Positions 47,978 through 56,291 of a stretch of DNA of 64,000 bases are shown piece by piece (position 1 is the first letter of the stretch; every line of letters starts with the position of its first letter). The notes under the pieces are model-generated. The model saw only the letters and a program-made list of their open reading frames with translations. It was not told the DNA's origin and did no database searches. The stretch covers positions 1,166,820-1,230,819 of the forward strand of contig CAVTQY010000002.1 in assembly GCA_963736975.1 (NCBI GenBank), read 5' to 3'. Source of the DNA: CAVTQY01 sp963736975 (GTDB taxonomy: Bacteria > Pseudomonadota > Alphaproteobacteria > Acetobacterales > Acetobacteraceae). The translations under genes and the position numbers were made by a program.

Positions 47978-49255
47978 ATGGTCCGGTCAAGTGGTTCGCT
48001 GATAGCAACCGTCGCTGCGCTCAGCGAGGCGGAGTTCGCGGCGTTGATGGCGCCGTTGGGGCCGTTCGAGCCGGCCCCTTCGCTTGCGGTGGCGGTTTCC
48101 GGCGGTGCCGACAGCCTGGCCCTGGCAATTCTGGCAGCCAACTGGGCGCAGCCGCGCAATGGTTCGCTGCTTGCGTTGATCGTCGATCATGGCCTGCGCC
48201 CGGAGGCGGGGCGTGAGGCGGCGGAAACGGCCGCACAGCTTGAAGCTCGCGGCATTTCCGGGCGTGTCTTGCGGCTCAATCGGGTGGTACGTGGCCCCGC
48301 GCTGGCTGAACGGGCCCGAGCCGCCCGTTACACGGCCCTGACCGAGGCATGCCGTACCGCTTGCATTCTTCATCTGCTGCTCGGGCACCATGCCGGGGAC
48401 CAAGCGGAAACGGTGCTGATGCGCCGGCTGGCCGGCAGTGGTCCGGCCGGACTCGCGGCCATGCCCGGGTTGATCGAGACGCGAGGTGTTCGGCTTCTGC
48501 GACCATTTCTTGGCGTTCCCCCAGCCCGTCTGCGAGCCACTTTGGTGAAAGCCGGGCTATCCTGGGCGGAGGATCCTTCCAACGCCGATACCTCGGCGAT
48601 GCGCGCGCGGCTGCGGATGGTGCTCGCCGATCCGGGCGGCAACGGCGCTGCCGCGTCCATGCTGATCGAGACGGCATCGGCCGCGGGACGGGAGAGGGCC
48701 GCGCGCGAGACCGATAGTGCCGACGCGATGGCCCGGGTGGTCTCCCTCAGGCCGGAAGGTTTCGCGTTCGTGAGCGTGGCGTCTCTGCCAGGCCGCGTGC
48801 TCGGCGCGCTGATCCAGGCGATTACCGGCGCGGCCTATCCGCCCGCAACAGACGCCGTCGGCCGGCTCGCGGCAGGACTACGCCCCGCCACCCTTGCCGG
48901 GATCCGGCTGGTCGGTGCCGGCCGAGGCTTTCTGCTGGTGCGGGAAGCGGCGGCGATGGCGCCCGACATCCCGGCGCAGCCTGGCGCTCTGTGGGACCGC
49001 CGGTTCCGGCTGCACGGGAGCGCCCGCGTGCCCGCGCTTACCAGCATGGGCGCGCTGGGCGACGATGCCGCTGGCCTGCGGCGTTGGTCGGACCTGCCTT
49101 CTGTCGTCCTTCGTACGCTGCCGGCCCTGCGTCGGGACGGGCGGCTGGTTGCGGTGCCCCATCTCGGCTTCCCCGACGCGCCGACATGCGCGGCGATGCC
49201 GGTGCTCTTCAGCCCCGGCCGCCCTGCTGCCGGGGCGGCATGGTCCGCCGGATGA
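47978..49255 (+). CDS. tilS: tRNA(Ile)-lysidine synthase TilS
   Basis: 425 residues from ATG 47978. LAVAVSGGADSLALAILA is the PP-loop (SGGxDS) that binds ATP; LLALIVDHGLRPEAGREA and LLLGHHAGDQAETVLMRRL follow as in all TilS proteins, with DPSNAD near residue 195. The C-terminal half is divergent but ends with a normal-length domain. The enzyme attaches lysine to C34 of tRNA-Ile so it reads AUA. The frame is open for 132 bases upstream, but family homology starts near the chosen ATG. ftsH follows after 136 bases. Confidence 0.94.
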   Translation: MVRSSGSLIATVAALSEAEFAALMAPLGPFEPAPSLAVAVSGGADSLALAILAANWAQPRNGSLLALIVDHGLRPEAGREAAETAAQLEARGISGRVLRLNRVVRGPALAERARAARYTALTEACRTACILHLLLGHHAGDQAETVLMRRLAGSGPAGLAAMPGLIETRGVRLLRPFLGVPPARLRATLVKAGLSWAEDPSNADTSAMRARLRMVLADPGGNGAAASMLIETASAAGRERAARETDSADAMARVVSLRPEGFAFVSVASLPGRVLGALIQAITGAAYPPATDAVGRLAAGLRPATLAGIRLVGAGRGFLLVREAAAMAPDIPAQPGALWDRRFRLHGSARVPALTSMGALGDDAAGLRRWSDLPSVVLRTLPALRRDGRLVAVPHLGFPDAPTCAAMPVLFSPGRPAAGAAWSAG

Positions 49256-49391
49256 ACACGCCCGATTGCTGGGACTTCGGGGGTGTGGGATGGCGTGAGG
49301 CGCACTATGTTGTTGACGTCGCGGTGTGCCTGCTGATTGGTTCGTCCGACGGGCACGGACCCCGGGACACGGAGAATGTGAGCACCCACGC

Positions 49392-51323
49392 ATGAGCAAC
49401 TTCGGTCGCAACCTCGCGCTGTGGGTGATCATCGCCCTGCTGCTCGTGGTGTTGTTCAACCTGTTCCAGCCGGGAACCACCCGAACCGCGGCCACCGAGG
49501 TCGCCTATTCCGACTTCCTGACCGAGGTCAACCAGGGCCACGTGCGCGACGTGGTGATCCAGGGGCGGACGGTCTCCGGCCAGCTCTCCGACGGCCGGAC
49601 CTTCGAAACCTACACGCCGGATGACCCGACGCTCGTGCATCAGCTCACCAGCCACGGCGTGCGGGTGATCGCTAAGCCGCGCGACGCCGATGTGAACCCG
49701 TTGGTGCATTATCTGCTGTCGTGGTTCCCGATGCTGCTGCTGATCGGCGTCTGGGTCTTCTTCATGCGGCAGATGCAGGCTGGCGGCGGCCGCGCCATGG
49801 GGTTCGGTAAGTCACGCGCCCGGTTGTTGACGGAGAAACAGGGCCGCGTGACGTTCGAGGATGTCGCCGGCATTGATGAGGCGAAAGGCGAGCTGCAGGA
49901 AATCGTCGAGTTCCTGAAGGACCCGCAAAAGTTCCAGCGCCTGGGCGGCAAGATCCCCAAGGGCGTGCTGCTGGTCGGTCCGCCCGGGACCGGCAAGACG
50001 TTGCTCGCCCGCGCCATCGCCGGCGAAGCGAACGTTCCCTTCTTTACTATCTCCGGCTCCGATTTCGTCGAGATGTTCGTGGGCGTCGGCGCCAGCCGCG
50101 TGCGTGACATGTTCGAGCAGGGCAAGAAGAACGCGCCCTGCATCATCTTCATCGATGAAATCGATGCGGTCGGGCGGCATCGCGGCGCCGGGCTCGGCGG
50201 CGGCAATGACGAGCGCGAGCAGACGCTCAACCAGATGCTGGTCGAGATGGACGGCTTCGAATCAAATGAGGGCGTTATCCTGATCGCCGCTACCAACCGA
50301 CCCGACGTGCTCGACCCGGCACTGCTCCGCCCCGGCCGGTTCGACCGGCAGGTGGTGGTGGCCAACCCGGACGTGAACGGACGCGAGAAGATCCTGCGCG
50401 TGCACATGCGCAAGGTGCCACTGGCCTCCGACGTCGATCCCAAGGTCATCGCCCGCGGCACGCCCGGCTTCTCCGGCGCGGACCTCGCGAACCTGGTGAA
50501 CGAGGCGGCGCTGCTGGCCGCCCGGATCGGCAAGCGTGTCGTCGCCATGGCGGAGTTCGAGAACGCCAAGGACAAGGTGATGATGGGCACCGAGCGGCGC
50601 TCGCTCGTGATGTCGGAAGCCGAGAAGCGGATGACCGCGTATCATGAGGCTGGGCACGCGCTGTGCGCCATGCACGAGCCGGAATGCGATCCCGTGCACA
50701 AGGCGACGATCATCCCGCGGGGCCGGGCGCTCGGCCTGGTGATGAGCCTGCCGGAGGGCGATCGCTACTCGAAGTCGAAGTCCAAGCTGCTCGGCGAGCT
50801 GACCATGGCGATGGGCGGCCGGGCGGCGGAGGAAATCATCTTCGGCGCGGAGAAGGTATCCAACGGCGCCGCCGGCGACATCAAAATGGCGACCGACCAG
50901 GCGCGGCGGATGATCACCGAATGGGGCATGAGCGACAAGCTTGGCATGATCGCCTATGGCGACAACAGCCAGGAGCTGTTCCTCGGCCACTCGGTGACGC
51001 AGAACAAGAACGTCTCCGAGGCGACCGCGCGAGAGATCGATGCCGAGATCAAGGACATCATCGATCGCGCCTACGTCAAGGCCCGGCGCCTGCTGACCGA
51101 CAATATCGAGGAGTTGCACCGGCTGGCGCGCGGCCTGTTGGAGCACGAGACGCTGAGCGGCGATGAAATCCGCACGGTGCTGCGCGGCGAGCCGGTGATC
51201 CGTAAGGTGGTGGACGAGCCAGCACCGGAGAGCCGGCGCGCTTCGGTACCGGCCGCCGGGCGGCCGACAGCGTCGCCCACGCCGCCCGCGGGTGGGCTGG
51301 GTCCGGCGCCGCAGCCGGGGTGA
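49392..51323 (+). CDS. ftsH: ATP-dependent zinc metalloprotease FtsH
   Basis: 643 residues from ATG 49392. Two membrane helices (about 8-27 and 103-123) flank a periplasmic domain. The AAA part has GPPGTGKTLLARAIAGEANV (Walker A), CIIFIDEIDAVGRHRGAG (Walker B and pore region) and TNRPDVLDPALLRPGRFDRQ (second region of homology). The protease has AYHEAGHALCAM (HExxH zinc site). It degrades membrane and short-lived cytoplasmic proteins. The C-terminus is Pro/Ala-rich and variable. tilS upstream and folP downstream is the usual order. Confidence 0.97.
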   Translation: MSNFGRNLALWVIIALLLVVLFNLFQPGTTRTAATEVAYSDFLTEVNQGHVRDVVIQGRTVSGQLSDGRTFETYTPDDPTLVHQLTSHGVRVIAKPRDADVNPLVHYLLSWFPMLLLIGVWVFFMRQMQAGGGRAMGFGKSRARLLTEKQGRVTFEDVAGIDEAKGELQEIVEFLKDPQKFQRLGGKIPKGVLLVGPPGTGKTLLARAIAGEANVPFFTISGSDFVEMFVGVGASRVRDMFEQGKKNAPCIIFIDEIDAVGRHRGAGLGGGNDEREQTLNQMLVEMDGFESNEGVILIAATNRPDVLDPALLRPGRFDRQVVVANPDVNGREKILRVHMRKVPLASDVDPKVIARGTPGFSGADLANLVNEAALLAARIGKRVVAMAEFENAKDKVMMGTERRSLVMSEAEKRMTAYHEAGHALCAMHEPECDPVHKATIIPRGRALGLVMSLPEGDRYSKSKSKLLGELTMAMGGRAAEEIIFGAEKVSNGAAGDIKMATDQARRMITEWGMSDKLGMIAYGDNSQELFLGHSVTQNKNVSEATAREIDAEIKDIIDRAYVKARRLLTDNIEELHRLARGLLEHETLSGDEIRTVLRGEPVIRKVVDEPAPESRRASVPAAGRPTASPTPPAGGLGPAPQPG

Positions 51324-52264
51324 GGCCCTCACCCGGCGCCCTCTGCGCGTCGACCTCTCCCGAAAGCGGGAGAGGTGGGCGGGCGAGCGATGCGAGGGGC
51401 GGGCTCCTGACAGCGGCTTATTGGGCGGGGCTAGCCATCAACCGTCCTCGTGTCATGGGGATTCTGAATGTCACCCCCGACAGTTTCAGCGATGCGGGGC
51501 GGCATCTCGATCCCGACACAGCAATCGCCGCCGGACTGGAGATGGCAGCGGCGGGGGCGGACATTATCGATGTGGGCGGGGAGAGTACGCGCCCTCGATC
51601 CGAGCCGACCGATGCCGACGCCGAATGCCGGCGTGTCCTTCCCGTCGTCCGGGGGTTGGCGGCGGCAGGTGTGGTCGTTTCCATCGACACGCGCAATGCC
51701 GTGACTATGGCGGCAGCGCTCGATGCCGGCGCGCGCATCGTCAATGACGTCTCTGCCCTGTCGCACGATCCGGCGGCAGCGCGGTTGGTCGCGGCGCGAC
51801 GCTGTGCCGTGGTGCTGATGCACATGCGCGGTGAACCTTCCACGATGCATGAGCACGCGGTCTACAGCGATGTAGCTGCGGAGGTCACAGCGGAGCTAGC
51901 GCAGCGTGTTGACGCGGCGCAGCGGGCCGGCATCGGCCGGGAACAGATCGCGCTCGATCCGGGTCTCGGCTTTGCTAAACGTGCCGAGCACTCGGTCGCA
52001 CTGCTGCGGCGTCTTCCCGAACTGGCCGCACTTGGCTTTCCACTGCTTGTCGGCGCATCACGCAAAAGTTTTATCGGGCACTTATCGGGCGTGGCGGAGC
52101 CGCGAGAGCGCCTCGCTGGTTCGCTCGCGGCGGCTCTGGTCGCCGTCATGCGCGGTGCGACGATATTGCGCGTACATGACGTTTTGGAAACCATACAGGC
52201 ATTAACGATGTGGCAGGCGCTGACCGGCAACAACACGCTTCCCATCGGCGTCTCACGCGCGTAG
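51320..52264 (+). CDS. folP: Dihydropteroate synthase (5' end uncertain)
   Basis: Up to 314 residues. MGILNVTPDSFSDAGRHLD, IIDVGGESTRPRSEPTDAD, IALDPGLGFAKRAEHSVALL and PLLVGASRKSFIGHLSG are the folate-binding motifs, so this joins pterin and p-aminobenzoate. GTG 51320 (four-base overlap with ftsH) is the only start codon upstream of the core, but it would translate the hairpin repeat (51353-51376) into an odd Pro/Ser/Gly-rich N-terminus (ALCASTSPESGRGGRASDA). The family usually starts 10-20 residues before MGILNV; in-frame ATG 51455 begins exactly there, and a CTG near 51410 is another option. The start needs evidence. Confidence 0.93.
   Translation: MRPSPGALCASTSPESGRGGRASDARGGLLTAAYWAGLAINRPRVMGILNVTPDSFSDAGRHLDPDTAIAAGLEMAAAGADIIDVGGESTRPRSEPTDADAECRRVLPVVRGLAAAGVVVSIDTRNAVTMAAALDAGARIVNDVSALSHDPAAARLVAARRCAVVLMHMRGEPSTMHEHAVYSDVAAEVTAELAQRVDAAQRAGIGREQIALDPGLGFAKRAEHSVALLRRLPELAALGFPLLVGASRKSFIGHLSGVAEPRERLAGSLAAALVAVMRGATILRVHDVLETIQALTMWQALTGNNTLPIGVSRA
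51353..51376. repeat. Perfect hairpin repeat ACCTCTCCCG/CGGGAGAGGT
   Basis: Ten-base arms (51353-51362 and 51367-51376) pair perfectly around AAAG. It is a member of the same CCTCTCCCG-type family as the elements at 22565 and 29569, and lies 29 bases after the ftsH stop. It falls in frame at the 5' end of folP if GTG 51320 is used. Confidence 0.62.
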
Positions 52265-52315
52265 ATAGTCAAAGCAATTTTCATCTGAGCGAACGGCGTT
52301 TGTCATGGTCAAGAC

Positions 52316-53695
52316 ATGAGCGAGGCCCGCCGCCTGTTCGGCACCGACGGCATCCGCGGCACGGCAAACGCCGATCCGATGACCGCGGAGACGGCGCTCC
52401 GCCTGGGGCAAGCCGCCGGGGTGTGGTTCACGCGCGGTAGCCACCGCCACCGCGTCGTCATCGGCAAGGACACAAGATTGTCGGGCTACATGGTCGAACC
52501 GGCGCTGACCGCCGGCTTCATCGGCGCCGGCATGGATGTGACACTGGTCGGACCGCTGCCCACGCCGGCAATCGCCATGCTCACGCGCAGCCTGCGCGCC
52601 GATCTCGGGGTTATGATCTCCGCGTCGCATAACCCGTTCGAGGATAATGGCATCAAGCTGTTCGGTCCGGACGGACTCAAGCTTTCAGACGAAACCGAAC
52701 GCGAGATCGAGATCCTGATGGCATCCGATCTCGCGCCACGGTTGGCAAAGCCGGCGAAGCTCGGCCGCGCAGCCCGGCTGGAGGATGCCGCCGGCCGGTA
52801 TATCGAAGCGGCGAAAGCCACCTTCCCCCGCGGACTGCGCCTGGACGACCTGAAGATCGTGATCGACTGCGCGCATGGTGCGGCTTATCGCGTGGCCCCG
52901 ACCGTGTTGTGGGAGCTGGGCGCGACTGTCGTCCCCATCGGCGTGAACCCGGATGGTTTCAACATCAACCAGGGCTGCGGCTCGACGGTCCCGGCGTTTC
53001 TGTGCTCCGCGGTCCGGGAGCATGGTGCCCATCTCGGGCTCGCGCTGGACGGTGACGCCGACCGGCTGATGATCGCCGACGAGCATGGCACCCTGATCGA
53101 CGGCGACCAGATTTTGGCGCTGATCGCTCGCTCCTGGCTTGCCGCCGAGCGGCTGCGTGGCGGCGGCATTGCCGCCACGGTCATGTCCAATCTTGGGTTG
53201 GAGCGCTTCCTGGCGGGTCACGGGCTGACCTTGCAGCGCAGCCGAGTGGGGGACCGCTACGTCGCGGAGTGCATGCGCGAGCGTGGCATGAATGTCGGGG
53301 GCGAGCAGTCCGGGCATGTGATCCTGTCCGATTTCGCCACGACGGGCGACGGACTTGTCGCGGCATTGCAGGTGCTGGCGGTGTTGGTGGAACAGGGCCG
53401 GGCCGCGAGCGAGGTGTGCCGGGTGTTTTCGCCGTTGCCGCAGCGGCTCCGGAATGTGCGGTTTTCCGGCACCTCACCACTGGGGCACGAACGCGTCCAG
53501 GCGGCGATCCGAGCGGCCGAGACAAGACTGAACGGGGCCGGCCGCATGCTGATCCGTGAAAGCGGTACCGAGCCGCTGATCCGCGTCATGGCCGAGGCCG
53601 AGGACGAGGCCTTGGTGGAGCGGGTGGTGGATGATGTCTGCGAGATCATCGCCGGGTTGACTCGGCCGCGAGCCGACGCCGCACTGCATTCATGA
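52316..53695 (+). CDS. glmM: Phosphoglucosamine mutase
   Basis: 459 residues. RRLFGTDGIRGTAN opens the protein; LGVMISASHNPFEDNGIKLF holds the phosphoserine (SASHNP), LALDGDADRLMIAD is the metal-binding DGDxDR loop and LIRESGTEPLIRVMAEAE is the C-terminal phosphate loop. It converts glucosamine-6-phosphate to glucosamine-1-phosphate, the precursor for UDP-GlcNAc, peptidoglycan and lipid A. Start ATG 52316 fits the family. thiD follows with a four-base overlap. Confidence 0.96.
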   Translation: MSEARRLFGTDGIRGTANADPMTAETALRLGQAAGVWFTRGSHRHRVVIGKDTRLSGYMVEPALTAGFIGAGMDVTLVGPLPTPAIAMLTRSLRADLGVMISASHNPFEDNGIKLFGPDGLKLSDETEREIEILMASDLAPRLAKPAKLGRAARLEDAAGRYIEAAKATFPRGLRLDDLKIVIDCAHGAAYRVAPTVLWELGATVVPIGVNPDGFNINQGCGSTVPAFLCSAVREHGAHLGLALDGDADRLMIADEHGTLIDGDQILALIARSWLAAERLRGGGIAATVMSNLGLERFLAGHGLTLQRSRVGDRYVAECMRERGMNVGGEQSGHVILSDFATTGDGLVAALQVLAVLVEQGRAASEVCRVFSPLPQRLRNVRFSGTSPLGHERVQAAIRAAETRLNGAGRMLIRESGTEPLIRVMAEAEDEALVERVVDDVCEIIAGLTRPRADAALHS

Positions 53696-54501
53696 CCGCA
53701 CGGATCGGGCGGGTGCTGGTCATCGCTGGCTCGGATTCCGGCGGCGGGGCGGGTATCCAGGCCGACATCAAGACGATTACCGCCCTCGGGGCCTATGCGG
53801 CGACCGCGGTGACTGCGCTCACCGCGCAGAACACGCTGGGCGTGCAGGGCATTGTTCCGGTGCCGCCGGATTTCGTGCGCCGGCAGATCGCCTCCGTGCT
53901 GGCGGATATCGGCGCCGATGTGGTGAAGACCGGGATGCTCGGCGATGCTGCGACGTTGGAGGCGGTCGCCGAAGAAATCGCGGGTTATGGCCTTCCGGTG
54001 GTGGTCGATCCGGTAATGGTCGCCAAAGGCGGTGCCTGTCTGCTAGCTGCCGATGCGGTGGCAGCGCTGAAACGGCGGCTGATCCCGCTGGCGTGCATTA
54101 TCACACCGAACCTGCCGGAGGCGGAAGTGCTGGCGGGGATGGCCATTCCCGATTTGGCCGCGATGCGGCAGGCCGCCGCGGTGCTGCTGATGCTCGGCGC
54201 ACCGGCGGTGCTGTTGAAGGGAGGCCATCTGCCGGGAGACGCGGTGGTGGACCTGTTGGCCACCGAAGACGGCGTGGTGGAATTGGCCGCGCCGCGGATC
54301 ACTTCGCGCAACACGCATGGAACCGGCTGCACGCTGGCGAGCGCCATCGCGGCGGGTCTGGCGCAAGGGATGGCGTTGGAAGCGTCGGTGCGGCGGGCAC
54401 GCGCTTTCGTCAGGGCGGCGATTGCTGCGGCACCCGGTTTCGGCCGCGGGCACGGGCCGATGAACCATGCGGTGACGGTGGATCCTGGGCGGATTACGTG
54501 A
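53692..54501 (+). CDS. thiD: Bifunctional hydroxymethylpyrimidine kinase/phosphomethylpyrimidine kinase
   Basis: 269 residues, ATG overlapping the glmM stop by four bases. VIAGSDSGGGAGIQADIKT is the substrate-binding N-terminal motif, VKTGMLGDAATLEA follows, VVDPVMVAKGGACLL and the anion hole NTHGTGCTLASAIAAGLAQG complete the ribokinase-like fold. It phosphorylates HMP to HMP-PP for thiamine synthesis. The stop overlaps the TenA start (GTGA), so the two thiamine genes form a coupled pair. Confidence 0.95.
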   Translation: MTARIGRVLVIAGSDSGGGAGIQADIKTITALGAYAATAVTALTAQNTLGVQGIVPVPPDFVRRQIASVLADIGADVVKTGMLGDAATLEAVAEEIAGYGLPVVVDPVMVAKGGACLLAADAVAALKRRLIPLACIITPNLPEAEVLAGMAIPDLAAMRQAAAVLLMLGAPAVLLKGGHLPGDAVVDLLATEDGVVELAAPRITSRNTHGTGCTLASAIAAGLAQGMALEASVRRARAFVRAAIAAAPGFGRGHGPMNHAVTVDPGRIT

Positions 54502-55175
54502 CGGATGCGCTGTGGCTGGAAGCCGGTTTGTTCGGGCGATTGCGCCGCGATGCGGGCGAGGCATGGGCGGCTTATGTCGGACATCCGTTTGTGCAGGCGC
54601 TTGGCGCGGGAACGATGCCGCGAGCAGCGTTTCGCCGCTACCTGATCCAGGACTATCTGTTCCTCATCCAATTCGCCCGCGCCTATGCGCTGGCCGGCTA
54701 CAAAGCGACGCGGCTTGCTGATCTGCGGATGGCCAGCGCGGGGATGGCGGCGATCCTCGATGCCGAGATGCCGCTGCACATTTCATACTGCGCAAGCTGG
54801 GGACTAAGCGAAGCCGACATGTTGGCCGAGCCGGAAGCGTTGGAAACGATCGCCTACACGCGCTTCGTGCTGGAGCGCGGAATGGCGGGGGATTTGCTGG
54901 ACCTGCATGTCGCTCTCGCTCCGTGTGTCGTCGGCTATGCGGAGATCGGGGCGATGTTGGGGCCGGGGGGGAAGGACAATCCCTATGCGGCGTGGATCGA
55001 GACGTATGCGGGGCCGGAGTACCAAACGCTCGCGCATGACGCGGTGAAAAGTCTTGACCGGCTCGGCAGTGAGCGCGGTGCGGAAAGCCGCTATGCCGAA
55101 TTGGCGGCTACATTCCTCGCGGCTGTTCGCCTAGAGGCAGCATTCTGGGACATGGGGTTGGCCGCGACGGCGTAA
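54498..55175 (+). CDS. tenA: TenA family thiaminase II-like protein
   Basis: 225 residues from GTG 54498, which overlaps the thiD stop by four bases. FVQALGAGTMPRAAFRRYLI, QDYLFLIQFARAYALAGYKA and VALAPCVVGYAEIG (Cys in the PCxxxYxEIG region, the active-site Cys) are TenA features. TenA proteins release or salvage HMP from degraded thiamine, so pairing with ThiD is functional: salvaged pyrimidine is phosphorylated next. Length is normal for the helical TenA fold. The minus-strand operon converges 20 bases after its stop. Confidence 0.9.
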   Translation: MTDALWLEAGLFGRLRRDAGEAWAAYVGHPFVQALGAGTMPRAAFRRYLIQDYLFLIQFARAYALAGYKATRLADLRMASAGMAAILDAEMPLHISYCASWGLSEADMLAEPEALETIAYTRFVLERGMAGDLLDLHVALAPCVVGYAEIGAMLGPGGKDNPYAAWIETYAGPEYQTLAHDAVKSLDRLGSERGAESRYAELAATFLAAVRLEAAFWDMGLAATA

Positions 55176-55195
55176 GCCTCAGCTGTCCCGAAGGA

Positions 55196-55573
55196 TCAGC
55201 GCCGGCGAGGCTTCGAAGGCAGGCGACGTTTCGGGCTGTATGGACTGGCGGGGTTGACGTCGAGATCCACGTCACGGACGCACTGCTGCAATCGGGTGTG
55301 GCTGGAGCCTGCGCGCCAATCTCCATCCCGCAGCCGAGCTTCGTCCACGCGTGAGAGCCGCAAGCATTTCCAATCACCTCCATCGCGCAGACCGCTCTTG
55401 CTTCCGCCGGCGAACTGGTAGGTCAGCGCGACCTCCTCGCCGTCGGTATGGCCAAGAACGACGGGGCAAAGCTCGCGGATATAGCCGTCATACATGCAGA
55501 CGATCTGTTTCCGCGCCCCCATGGCGCGGGCGAACAGGCGATAGGTACGGCTCGGCAGGAGAGCTTTGGCCAT
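55196..55573 (-). CDS. Small WYL-like conserved protein, last gene of the molybdoenzyme-glycosyltransferase operon
   Basis: 125 residues from ATG 55573. RKQIVCMYDGYIRELCPVVL, GHTDGEEVALTYQFAGGS, GLRDGGDWKCLRLSRVDEA and CVRDVDLDVNPAS form a compact beta-rich sequence, and the Cys-x-Tyr-x-Gly...CP..LGH...W.C pattern resembles a WYL-type ligand domain without its DNA-binding part. The family is conserved in alphaproteobacteria as far as I recall, but uncharacterised. The C-terminal 20 residues are basic. It sits 24 bases after the GT2 gene and is probably the tail of the same transcript. Confidence 0.55.
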   Translation of the reverse strand: MAKALLPSRTYRLFARAMGARKQIVCMYDGYIRELCPVVLGHTDGEEVALTYQFAGGSKSGLRDGGDWKCLRLSRVDEARLRDGDWRAGSSHTRLQQCVRDVDLDVNPASPYSPKRRLPSKPRRR

Positions 55574-55597
55574 GGCGCCTCTGCTTGCCGTATGCAA

Positions 55598-56290
55598 TCA
55601 ACCCGGCGCCAGCCACACGCGCAGGAATGTCGCACTGATGCGTCCGCCCGCCTTCAGCGTCCCGCGAAGCGTACCGGCCACCTTGGATCGGCCCGCAACA
55701 CGCCGGCGATAAGGCAGCGGCACTTCGAGCACACGTAGCCCGGCCCGCGCCGCACGCATCTGCATCTCCAGGTTCCAGCCATACGTCATCTCGCGCATGC
55801 CGAGCTGCGCCAGCCGGTCGAGGCGGATCGCGCGGAACGCCGACATGTCGCTGTAGCGTTGACCCGTGGCCAAGCCGATCGCCCGGCCGATCAGCCGCCC
55901 CGCCAACACCTGATGAGCGCCCATGCTGCCGGGCTCGCGCCTGCCGTTTGTGCGGCTGGCCAACGCAAGATCCGCCGCATCGGCCAGCAACGGCCCGACC
56001 AGCTGCCCGGCCTGCTCCGCCGGATCAGCGCCGTCGCCGTCGAGGAACAGCGCGATCCCGGCCCCAAGCCCACGGGCCCGCTCGGCCCCCGCGGCGCAGG
56101 CACGGCCATAACCCGGACGGGGTTCAACAATCACCTCCGCGCCCGCGGCACGTGCTTCCGCCGCCGTGCCATCCCGGCTGCCTCCGTCCACGACGATGAT
56201 CGCGTCCACCACGTTACGCGGCAACGCGGCGACAGTGGGACCGATCGCACCGGCCTCGTTCAGCACCGGGATCACCGCGGCAACCCGCAT
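55598..56290 (-). CDS. Glycosyltransferase family 2 protein
   Basis: 230 residues from ATG 56290 (MRVAAVIPVLNEAGAIGPTV), one base after the radical SAM stop. AIIVVDGGSRDGTAAEARAA and IALFLDGDGADPAEQAGQLV hold the nucleotide-sugar and metal-binding DGD motifs of GT-A glycosyltransferases; YSDMSAFRAIRLDRLAQLGM and TYGWNLEMQMRAARAGLRVL fit the dolichyl-phosphate-sugar synthase-like branch, including the (E/Q)xxRxR-type end (YRRRVAGRSKVAGTL). It may transfer a sugar from UDP/GDP-sugar to a polyprenyl phosphate. No membrane helix is present, so it works on the cytoplasmic face. Confidence 0.82.
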   Translation of the reverse strand: MRVAAVIPVLNEAGAIGPTVAALPRNVVDAIIVVDGGSRDGTAAEARAAGAEVIVEPRPGYGRACAAGAERARGLGAGIALFLDGDGADPAEQAGQLVGPLLADAADLALASRTNGRREPGSMGAHQVLAGRLIGRAIGLATGQRYSDMSAFRAIRLDRLAQLGMREMTYGWNLEMQMRAARAGLRVLEVPLPYRRRVAGRSKVAGTLRGTLKAGGRISATFLRVWLAPG

Positions 56291-56291
56291 C

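Noticed and set aside
50262..51332. Long minus-strand frame opposite ftsH
   Set aside because: Same reason: antisense to a core gene, no family motifs and Arg/His-rich composition.
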